Part shown: positions 1 through 7,281 of the stretch, piece after piece
Numbering within the stretch: the stretch's first letter is position 1
How the letters are laid out: each line of letters opens with the position of its first letter
NCBI GenBank assembly: GCA_964573255.1
Contig: CAZNJB010000011.1
Coordinates: 19,440 to 83,439 of the forward strand
Direction of reading: 5' to 3'
Source: CAYNUJ01 sp964573255
GTDB taxonomy: Bacteria > Bacteroidota > Ignavibacteria > Ignavibacteriales > Melioribacteraceae
Length of the DNA: 64,000 nt
Notes under the pieces: generated by a model
Told to the model about the DNA's origin: nothing
The model's input: only the letters and a program-made list of their open reading frames with translations
The model's database searches: none
Made by a program: the position numbers and the translations under genes

Positions 1-212
1 TAATTCTGATCTACATATTTTTTATGAAACCAATCGATTGACCAACCGGTTCTGACAAATTCGTCAATTGTATATCTGCCTTCATAACCAAGTACGAAAC
101 CGTTTTCGGTTGCACCAGGGTTAAAGAATCCAACTTTAACTGCTGAAGAGTGTGTTTGTGCCGATATAACTGTCGTGAATAAAATGCAAATTAGTAAAAA
201 TAATTTTTTCAT
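1..212 (-). CDS. Secreted protein, N-terminal part only (3' end outside window)
   Basis: The ATG at 212 is preceded by a good ribosome binding site (GGGAG, 2-6 bases upstream). About 70 residues are visible. They begin with a signal peptide (Lys-Lys, a Leu/Ile/Phe-rich core, cleavage probably after the S-A-Q at residues 18-20). The mature part reads A-V-K-V-G-F-F-N-P-G-A and then alternates hydrophobic and polar residues (GYEGRYTIDEFV), which looks like the first strands of a small outer-membrane beta-barrel or porin-like protein. The rest lies beyond base 1, so the family cannot be named. Confidence 0.75.
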   Translation of the reverse strand, partial: MKKLFLLICILFTTVISAQTHSSAVKVGFFNPGATENGFVLGYEGRYTIDEFVRTGWSIDWFHKKYVDQN

Positions 213-333
213 CTCCCTGCCAGTAACTTTATTATTATTGAAGTAATTATAAAGGTAAAAATAATGAATAATGAGAATATTAGGAATGTAAATATTTTGT
301 TCTCGAACACTTAATAAATAGACTATGAATAAA

Positions 334-362
334 TAAAAGGAGCGCCGGAATCATCCGGCGCC
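334..362 (-). terminator. Rho-independent terminator after the 18-heme cytochrome gene
   Basis: A perfect 7-bp GC stem (GCGCCGG at 342-348 with CCGGCGC at 355-361, 6-base loop) is followed on the minus strand by CTCCTTTTATTT. It sits just after the stop codon at 368. Confidence 0.8.
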
Positions 363-367
363 TTATA

Positions 368-2383
368 TTAATCGGGTATCAAATATTCGCTTATATTGCT
401 GTTAATTTGTTCGAGTGCTTGCATTATCAAAGAGTGATTATGCAAACTTTTAGCTGAAGCAGATTTTATTTTTAATAACTTCTTATAATTGTCTTCAATG
501 TCTTTCGGAAATCCTTTTTTATAAATGCTTCTTAATTTTTTAAAGTTATCCTCTATTTCCGATAATGAAGTGGTATATTCTTCAAGCCATTCAGTTCTTG
601 TCTCATTATATTCCTCATCATGACAATCTGCGCAAAACTCTTGATTTGGTTTTTCAACTTTATCTGTTGTTAAATGACAATCAGTACAGGTTACTTCCGC
701 ATCAAACATAACATCTACTTCATCCAGATTCATAAAATCGCCCGAGAAGATTGAGTATTCGAGTTTATGGCAGGAATTGCATTGAAGTTCTTCCGGTTCT
801 TTATGGTGGCAAGAAGCACACTGCGAATCAGTCAGCTTTAATTGTCCGTGCTGCTTTTCGTTTGTGTGACAAGTGTAGCATACAACATCTTTCTGTACCA
901 AGTGTTTTTTATGTTCGAATATTTTGTTGTTATGTGTAACATCCAACTCTTCAACACCGTCGTGGCAATTTATGCATTCTGTTGGGATGGTTGAACTTGT
1001 TGTGTCAATATTAAATTTGAAAGGTGCGTTTAATATTGATAATGCCTGGTTTAGATAATCATTACCTTTGTTAATTAGACTATAGGAATATGTTACATTA
1101 TGAATAGCTTTCCCTTTAGTTAGTATATGTAATATATTATCCGCATTGGCTATCACTTTGTTCGCTTTCTTTTTATTCTTTTTATTTGCCTTTGCCAATA
1201 CTGATTTTGTTTTACGAATATTGCTGCGCAAATCCTTTATTTTCCTGTCAGTCGATTTTTCCCACATCTTTAATAGTTTTGCATAACCTTTGCCGTGACA
1301 AGTTTCACAGGATTTTGGCTTTGCGGTTTTAACGCTGCTGTCTCCATCGATTGTTTGATGGAATATATGACAACTGGAACAATCTAAACCTACTGTATAC
1401 ATTGGGTTTGGAATACCTTCAATCGAATCGATTTTTATTCCGGTGAATAAAGCCTTTTGTTCATGATGCATATCAGTATGGCACATATTACAATTCAATT
1501 CTGATTGAGGGTCTAAGCGATTTATTTTATGCTGAATTGGGAAATGGCAATTTATACATTCAACTTTATGTTCTTTTATGTGTTGGGTATGTAATAGTTC
1601 AACTTCATCGAATCTTCCGAGTCTTTCCATATCCCAATGACATTTATAACAATTCTCTTTTGGTACAAAACCGTCACCGATAACAGGGTTAGTATGACAC
1701 TGTTTACATTTGATGTTATTTTTAGTTACCATCAAATGATCAAATTTTGATTTTTCCCTTTCTTCTTTTGAAAGATTTTCCCATTGGTGGCACTTTTTGC
1801 AGTCGGACATTTTTGCCACTAAGTTTTTCGTCCGGAATTCGCTTTCTTTAAAGTGACATAAAAAACAGGTTGTTTCTGATACTTTAATATGATCGCCTTG
1901 AACAATTTGCGAATGGCAGCTAGTGCATCTTAACTCCTTACCAAGTCGCATCGGGGCAAGGTGTTTTTTATGATTAAAATGGACACCTTTAAAAACTACG
2001 TCGGAGTTTAATTTTTCAACAACGTGGCAGCCGCTTCTTAAACAGGAAGCATCTTCAATTTCAGCCCAAGGTTTTCTTCTTGAATATGAACTGGAGACGT
2101 AGTTAACAACCTGTACCAATCCTTCTATTTTCCCGCGGATTGTTCCTGCTAAACCGGGGGGGAAATGACATTGGGTACAAGTTACGTCGCTATGAACCGA
2201 AGCTTTCCAACTGTCATAATAAGGTTCCATATAGTGACAAGTTTTACAAAATGAGGGCTGGGAAGTGACTTGAATTGAAATAAAGGATATTACAATTATG
2301 CCAAATAAAACTCCTAAACTGATTAAAAAATAATTTTTCTTCCCCTTCTTTTTAATATCATTATCTTGACCATTCTTCTTCAT
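368..2383 (-). CDS. 18-heme membrane-anchored cytochrome c with NapC/NrfH-like N-terminus
   Basis: 671 residues. One membrane helix (about 19-39) is followed by a block resembling NapC/NirT/NrfH quinol dehydrogenases: C46-K-T-C-H, then M52 and S62-V-H, then C69-T-Q-C-H and FPPG. Counting motifs gives 17 CXXCH plus one CX4CH (C114-LRSG-CH), so 18 possible hemes, the last at 584-588. Between hemes 12 and 13 lies a long Lys-rich helical stretch (roughly 350-450), and a charged coil of about 80 residues ends the protein. Members of the NapC/NrfH group take electrons from menaquinol. By inference this protein feeds electrons into a periplasmic heme wire, perhaps to the secreted octaheme protein encoded just upstream. 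An AAGGTG ribosome site supports the start. No catalytic CXXCK motif is present, so it is unlikely to be a nitrite reductase. Confidence 0.85.
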   Translation of the reverse strand: MKKNGQDNDIKKKGKKNYFLISLGVLFGIIVISFISIQVTSQPSFCKTCHYMEPYYDSWKASVHSDVTCTQCHFPPGLAGTIRGKIEGLVQVVNYVSSSYSRRKPWAEIEDASCLRSGCHVVEKLNSDVVFKGVHFNHKKHLAPMRLGKELRCTSCHSQIVQGDHIKVSETTCFLCHFKESEFRTKNLVAKMSDCKKCHQWENLSKEEREKSKFDHLMVTKNNIKCKQCHTNPVIGDGFVPKENCYKCHWDMERLGRFDEVELLHTQHIKEHKVECINCHFPIQHKINRLDPQSELNCNMCHTDMHHEQKALFTGIKIDSIEGIPNPMYTVGLDCSSCHIFHQTIDGDSSVKTAKPKSCETCHGKGYAKLLKMWEKSTDRKIKDLRSNIRKTKSVLAKANKKNKKKANKVIANADNILHILTKGKAIHNVTYSYSLINKGNDYLNQALSILNAPFKFNIDTTSSTIPTECINCHDGVEELDVTHNNKIFEHKKHLVQKDVVCYTCHTNEKQHGQLKLTDSQCASCHHKEPEELQCNSCHKLEYSIFSGDFMNLDEVDVMFDAEVTCTDCHLTTDKVEKPNQEFCADCHDEEYNETRTEWLEEYTTSLSEIEDNFKKLRSIYKKGFPKDIEDNYKKLLKIKSASAKSLHNHSLIMQALEQINSNISEYLIPD

Positions 2384-2462
2384 ATCAACACCTTGAAAAA
2401 AGCAAAACGTAAATTTTGGAAATAATTATGAAAATATTAATTCCCCAAAGGGGGTATTTTAT

Positions 2463-2492
2463 GAAGAAGGCTGCTTGTTCAGCAGCCTTCTC
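2463..2492 (-). terminator. Hairpin between the two multiheme cytochrome genes
   Basis: A perfect 10-bp stem (2466-2475 with 2481-2490, 5-base loop) lies just after the octaheme gene. The U-run on the minus strand is poor (TTCATAAAAT), so it may stop transcription only partly or protect the mRNA 3' end. Confidence 0.55.
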
Positions 2493-2499
2493 ATAGAGG

Positions 2500-4434
2500 T
2501 TATTTTACTAATAACATTTTCTTAACTTGCGAGAATGATCCGGCGTCTAATCTGTAGAAGTAAACTCCAGAAGCATTTGCTGCAGCATTCCAGAAAGTAT
2601 AATAATTTCCGGCTGATTTTTGTTCGTCAACCAATACGGCAACCTGATTACCCAATGCATCGTATACAGTTAATCTTACATGAGATGATTTAGGTATTGA
2701 GAAATTAATTCTTGTTGCCGGGTTAAACGGGTTTGGATAGTTTTGACTTAATTCATAGTTGCTTGGAGTTTCGAGATCAGCAAAGTGAGCTGAAGAAACT
2801 GCCCACCATACGCCTTCGGGTCCATAGTAGTGTAATAATGAATCGGCCAATGCTTGTTGATTTGTTCCAGCCCAATCTGTAAAGTCTGCTGTGGTCATTG
2901 CTATGCCGAAGTTGTCGTAGCCTTCTTTAGCGTGGCAGCTAACGGCGCAAGAGTTAGGCATATTGTATAACTTAGTTTTTTCCGGACCGATTGGTTCGAA
3001 AGTATGGCTGTGAACGTCGTACTGAATAGCACTCTTTGCCGTCTTAGGCATGTGGCATTTAGTACATCTCGAAGCACCGGTTCCTTCCGGATCATATGGG
3101 TGATGTGTGTGTTGACTAACAATAGCACCAATAGCATCCACATTATTAGAATAATCAGCAACCATTTCTTTAGAAATAGCTTCGAAATCGCCATGCGTGG
3201 AGTGACAAGCTAAACATAAAGTGTTGTTGTCAGGTTCTGTTGGAATTAGAAGGGGATTTCCGAGAGAATCTTCTTCCTCAATTTCTTCAACAACCATATG
3301 TTCGTTTTGTGATCCGTGAGGATCGTGACAATCGTAGCAAGCTATCTGATGATATTGGAATGTCGGTTTAGGACTTTTATAGAAGTCGCGGAATTGTTGA
3401 TGGTGTTTTTTAGAAGTTTTTCCGTCGCCCCAATATCCACCACCATCGGTGTAAAAGTCATCTACTAAATCACCCAATACGGGAGAAACCATATTTGCAT
3501 CGTCGTAAGCAAAGCTAAAAGTATTGTTAGGTTTGCTCTTACCACGGCTATGGCACATACCGCAAAGGTTATTTGCTTCTTCAACGGTATAATCAGCTGG
3601 GTTTAGAATCTTTGTCGGATCTGCTGTAGTTGCGTGATCTCCACCAGGTCCGTGACATTTTTCACAACCGGTATTGATTTGATCTAAATGACCGTCTTGA
3701 TCAAGATCGAAATAGCTTGGGTTGTTTTGGTATGCAGGAATGCTTTCGTCAACACCTGCAGGATGAGCAACCCATTCGCCGTCAGTTGTTTGATCTAATG
3801 TAAGACCGGTAGCGTGACAACCGGAACAGCCTTTAGCTAAACTTCTTGAATTACCGGCAGCATCAGCTAAAGTAGAAGTTGATTTGTAGATAGGTTGATT
3901 GTTCTCATCATACCAAGCATCTGGATGGTAGAGAACATATTCATGAGTTTTTTCATTGTACTGAATCGGGGAAATATATAAATCCTTTGATTCTCCCTCG
4001 GCGGTATTGATTCTAACAGCGTAACGTTGCTTCCACATTCCGCTACCGCCATAGGTTAAGTAAACACGGTTTGTAACCTCACCGATGGTAATTGTATAAC
4101 CACCTTCGGCGGAATAACCTAATATAGGTGCATTCGGTTTGTATTGGTCGAATACTGAAGAGATATTGTTGAAATTAAGACCATCCTTAAAATCGTCAAT
4201 GCCGTTTTGATCATAATCGGCGACAATACCCTTATTAACTTCTAAAGAGTGTGTGTCGTCCAGCACGGCGGAGTAACCGTTTGCATGCAATGTGTTTCTC
4301 CATCCGGTTTTATCGGAGGGTACACCATTAGGGTTGACATGGCAAGTTAAGCACTTTTCGGGACCGACATACGATTGAGCCCAAAGTGTACTTCCAAATG
4401 CCATAATCAATAGGAATTGTAAGGCTTTTTTCAT
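2500..4434 (-). CDS. Secreted octaheme cytochrome c with T9SS sorting domain
   Basis: 644 residues. The signal peptide is about 1-20 (cleavage near W-A-Q). The cytochrome body resembles the cytochrome c554-type multiheme fold and carries seven CXXCH motifs (CLTCH, CSGCH, CEKCH, CGMCH, CYDCH, CLACH, CTKCH) and one CX3CH (CAVSCH), plus many lone histidines that could be distal ligands. The last 80 residues form a type IX secretion sorting domain starting N-Y-P-N-P-F-N-P and ending K-K-M-L-L-V-K. The protein should therefore cross the outer membrane and stay at the surface or in the medium. The second of two adjacent ATGs (4434) is chosen because it lies 5 bases from AGGAGG; 4437 is the alternative. 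It precedes the 18-heme gene on the same strand. Role: an extracellular electron acceptor or carrier is inferred; a surface reductase is also possible. Confidence 0.85.
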   Translation of the reverse strand: MKKALQFLLIMAFGSTLWAQSYVGPEKCLTCHVNPNGVPSDKTGWRNTLHANGYSAVLDDTHSLEVNKGIVADYDQNGIDDFKDGLNFNNISSVFDQYKPNAPILGYSAEGGYTITIGEVTNRVYLTYGGSGMWKQRYAVRINTAEGESKDLYISPIQYNEKTHEYVLYHPDAWYDENNQPIYKSTSTLADAAGNSRSLAKGCSGCHATGLTLDQTTDGEWVAHPAGVDESIPAYQNNPSYFDLDQDGHLDQINTGCEKCHGPGGDHATTADPTKILNPADYTVEEANNLCGMCHSRGKSKPNNTFSFAYDDANMVSPVLGDLVDDFYTDGGGYWGDGKTSKKHHQQFRDFYKSPKPTFQYHQIACYDCHDPHGSQNEHMVVEEIEEEDSLGNPLLIPTEPDNNTLCLACHSTHGDFEAISKEMVADYSNNVDAIGAIVSQHTHHPYDPEGTGASRCTKCHMPKTAKSAIQYDVHSHTFEPIGPEKTKLYNMPNSCAVSCHAKEGYDNFGIAMTTADFTDWAGTNQQALADSLLHYYGPEGVWWAVSSAHFADLETPSNYELSQNYPNPFNPATRINFSIPKSSHVRLTVYDALGNQVAVLVDEQKSAGNYYTFWNAAANASGVYFYRLDAGSFSQVKKMLLVK

Positions 4435-4507
4435 CATTTCCTCCTACGTGGAAAGTTGAACAATGATTAAATAAGATAAAAGAATATTTTATTATTCTTT
4501 TTCACCT

Positions 4508-4515
4508 CAAAAATA
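4508..4515 (-). promoter_or_regulatory. Candidate Bacteroidota -7 box for the octaheme cytochrome gene
   Basis: The minus strand reads TATTTTTG, matching TAnnTTTG. No TTG is found at the usual -33 distance. It would give a leader of about 65 bases. Confidence 0.3.
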
Positions 4516-4589
4516 ATTAAGAAATGTGGGATCAGATAATTAATAATTATGAAAAAATATTCATATTTGACGGGGCATTTGTTACGCTT

Positions 4590-4623
4590 CTGCATAAAGC
4601 TGCTTTAACTCAGCTTTATGCAG
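4590..4623. repeat. Perfect 13-bp inverted repeat
   Basis: CTGCATAAAGCTG and its exact complement are separated by 8 bases. Neither flank has a U-run, so a normal terminator is unlikely. It stands alone in the middle of the intergenic region and could be an operator or a leftover of a lost gene. Confidence 0.6.
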
Positions 4624-5174
4624 AGGAAATATTTACTGTTTCGTAATTGTTTGCTTCCGGTTCTAAATAATAGTTTTTGTGTTAATAAAATTATCAGTAG
4701 TCAGATTATTACGATAAACTTCCTTGCTCAAGTTAATTGAATTAAATTCTACTTCCAGAGAACCGGAAACTTCAAATTTTCAGGATTCAATTCTGTACGG
4801 TGACATATTTGCAGTGCCAATGATAAAAGTTGTGAACTAAATTGACAGTAAAATTAAAAGGCGAATTTCTCAATTCTTTAATGCCAACAAAGGTTTCAGA
4901 AATAATTGAAAGAGAGGAACAAAGATTGGATTTATGCAATCAGTAATATTTTTTAATGCTCTTTATATTGGCTGATTGTTTATAATTCTTGTTGAATGAA
5001 TTTAGGAGCTAAGAGTAATTAATCAAATTTTAGATCGGACGGCTGAGAATTATTAAAATACATTCATTGTTTTTATGTGTTTTGCATTATTGAATAATGA
5101 AGAAAATTTCATGTTTGTTTGCGGAAAGTTGAGAAATAAATTTATATCTTATATTAATAATAATTGAGACTTTT

Positions 5175-5843
5175 ATGGAAATTTTAATAGCCGAAGACGA
5201 GAAGCAAATCGCCAATTCGCTAAAAAAGAATTTGGTAGATGAAGGGCATCATGTAATGCTTGCCTACGATGGGGAAAAAGCGTTGCATTTAGTAGATGAG
5301 ATAAAATTCGATGTGATATTATTGGATTGGCGAATGCCTAAGTTGACAGGCTTAGAGGTTCTTAAAGAAATCAGAAAGAGAAATTATGAAGTCCCCGTTA
5401 TTCTTATCACGGCACTTTCAGATATTGCAAATAAGGTAGAGGCATTGAATCTTGGCGCTGATGATTATATAACCAAGCCGTTTTCATTTCAGGAAGTGCT
5501 TGCAAGAATTGAAGCTGTAAACCGCAGATATGTGACTTCTCAGAACGTCATTGAATTTGACGGCTGCTTTCTCGATCTGCTCGAAAGGAAACTCGATTCC
5601 CCCAGAGGACGTGAAAAATTAACAGATAAAGAATTCGAGCTTTTAACTTATTTCCTAAAAAACAGAGGTGTTATAATTACCAAAGAGGAGCTTTGCAAAA
5701 ATGTTTGGGATCTCAACTTTCAACCCACTACTAATTTGGTTGAGGTAACAATTAAGAACTTAAGAAAGAAACTTGAGGATGTTTCGGGTAACAAATATAT
5801 AAAAACAATTTACGGAGAAGGCTATCTTTTCATTTCTGACTAA
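5175..5843 (+). CDS. OmpR/PhoB-family response regulator
   Basis: 222 residues: a receiver domain (about 1-115) with acidic pocket E7-D8-E9, phospho-acceptor D51 (L-L-D-W-R-M-P), T79 and K101, then a winged-helix DNA-binding domain (about 128-220) with the LTDKEFELL and GEGYLF signatures. The partner kinase starts 2 bases after its stop. It is transcribed away from the multiheme cytochrome genes; whether it controls them is a guess from position. No good ribosome site is visible (ACTTTT before ATG), which is common in this phylum. Confidence 0.93.
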   Translation: MEILIAEDEKQIANSLKKNLVDEGHHVMLAYDGEKALHLVDEIKFDVILLDWRMPKLTGLEVLKEIRKRNYEVPVILITALSDIANKVEALNLGADDYITKPFSFQEVLARIEAVNRRYVTSQNVIEFDGCFLDLLERKLDSPRGREKLTDKEFELLTYFLKNRGVIITKEELCKNVWDLNFQPTTNLVEVTIKNLRKKLEDVSGNKYIKTIYGEGYLFISD

Positions 5844-5844
5844 T

Positions 5845-7248
5845 GTGAGGAATTTGAAGTTCTCTAAAACAGTTTGGAGAACCGCCGTTACTTTTACCAT
5901 TACAATGGTATTCCTCCATATACTTTTCAATTTATTCATTATTATTCTGCTGAACTATTTTATGATGCAGCAAGTTGATGCACAGTTGAAACATGAAACT
6001 GAGCATATTCTTTCTGCATTATATTTAGACAATGATAATCTGATAGTGCTGAACCCAAAGGAATTACGGGAAAAAGATTTTCTGGAATTTTCCGAGAACT
6101 CATTTTTTTTGCAGGTTTATGATGATAACCAAAAGATTATCTTAAGAAGCACGAATATTTCTCAAATTGATCAAATACCTACAACAATTCCGGAATTTAA
6201 AGAAAAATATCATTTCGAAAATATTAGAACGGGTGATTATAATTTAAGGGCGTGTTACGCAAAAATTTCCAGTACTAATTCCAGTAAAAGCTATATTATT
6301 CAATTAGCGGTAATTGATAAATTATTTGACCGTATTGTCTACAAGATAATGACCCTAAACTTGATTTCTTTTCCATTCGTTGTATTGTTCATTATCCTGT
6401 TATCTCTTCTGCTTGTGCGCCGAAGTTTTCAGCCTATCAATGCTATAATAGATATTGCCAATAAAATTTCTGCTTCGAACTTAAAGGAAAGGATAAATTA
6501 CAATACCGAAGCGGATATTGAATTAGATCGTTTAAAGGAAACGCTCAATAATCTTTTTGAAAGGCTAGAAGATCAAGTAGATAGAATAACACATTTTACC
6601 GACAATGCTTCGCATCAATTAATGACACCTTTAACGGCGATTCAATCGGAATTGGACTATGTGTTAAAGAAGAAGCGAACAAATGAGGTGTATCTTGAAT
6701 CTTTATCAGCGGTGAGAGATCAAACGACTAGATTAATTAATATTATCAAGTCGATGCTCATTCTTGCAAAGCAGGATGATCTTACAAAGCAAAGTATTAA
6801 CATCTTTAATATTTCAAACTTATTCTACAGGGAAATTATTCCCCTGTACAAAGATTATGAAAATATTTCTTTCGAAGTAGAAAAGAATATATATTGTAAA
6901 GGTAATCCTGAATATGTGGCTATCATAATATACAATTTGATAGATAATGCTCTAAAGTATTCTCCCAACAATACACCAGTAAAAGTAAAACTCGAAGAAA
7001 CAAAGCAATGGATAAGTATATCAATTGAGGATTTTGGAATAGGTATTCCTAAAGCAGAACAGTCTAAAATATTCGAAAGATTTTATCGCAGTGAAAGAAC
7101 CGATAAATTAGGTCTTAAAGGATATGGGCTGGGGTTAAGTTTGGTTAAAACTATAGTAGAGTCATTATCAGGAAAGATTGAAATAGATAGCGAAATAGAT
7201 AAGGGAACGAAATTTACGGTTTATTTACCAAAAGTTAGGATGGAATAA
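5845..7248 (+). CDS. Membrane sensor histidine kinase (partner of the OmpR-type regulator)
   Basis: 467 residues. Layout: membrane helix (about 15-42), periplasmic sensor of about 115 residues, second helix (about 168-190), HAMP, HisKA with H257 in ASHQLMTPL, then HATPase with N-box (NLIDNALKYSP), G1 (DFGIGIP), F-box and G2 (GYGLGLSL). The Gln after the phospho-accepting His is seen in the TctE-like subgroup. The frame opens with GTG at 5845, overlapping an out-of-frame ATG; TTG or later starts cannot be excluded. The sensor domain has no cysteine pairs or heme motif, so the signal is unknown. Confidence 0.9.
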   Translation: MRNLKFSKTVWRTAVTFTITMVFLHILFNLFIIILLNYFMMQQVDAQLKHETEHILSALYLDNDNLIVLNPKELREKDFLEFSENSFFLQVYDDNQKIILRSTNISQIDQIPTTIPEFKEKYHFENIRTGDYNLRACYAKISSTNSSKSYIIQLAVIDKLFDRIVYKIMTLNLISFPFVVLFIILLSLLLVRRSFQPINAIIDIANKISASNLKERINYNTEADIELDRLKETLNNLFERLEDQVDRITHFTDNASHQLMTPLTAIQSELDYVLKKKRTNEVYLESLSAVRDQTTRLINIIKSMLILAKQDDLTKQSINIFNISNLFYREIIPLYKDYENISFEVEKNIYCKGNPEYVAIIIYNLIDNALKYSPNNTPVKVKLEETKQWISISIEDFGIGIPKAEQSKIFERFYRSERTDKLGLKGYGLGLSLVKTIVESLSGKIEIDSEIDKGTKFTVYLPKVRME

Positions 7249-7275
7249 ACCGCTGCGAGCTAACCCGCAGCGGTT
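7248..7275. terminator. Bidirectional terminator between kinase and ccmF
   Basis: A 10-bp stem (AACCGCTGCG at 7248-7257 with its complement at 7266-7275, 8-base loop) lies between two convergent genes. The plus-strand flank is CAATTATTATTTG and the minus-strand flank is TATTCC. Confidence 0.7.
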
Positions 7276-7281
7276 CAATTA

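Larger units (their letters stand above)
4438..5174. other. Intergenic region, 737 bases, no gene seen
   Basis: It separates the divergent octaheme cytochrome gene and the OmpR-type regulator. No convincing reading frame was found. It contains a perfect 13-bp inverted repeat (4590-4602 with 4611-4623) and a more widely spaced pair, TTCCGGTTCT at 4655-4664 and its complement at 4759-4768. It must hold promoters for both directions. Confidence 0.6.

Noticed and set aside
2500..4434. Octaheme protein as hydroxylamine oxidoreductase or octaheme nitrite reductase
   Set aside because: No CXXCK active-site motif and no recognisable HAO-type C-terminal tyrosine cross-link region; a T9SS sorting domain ends the protein instead.
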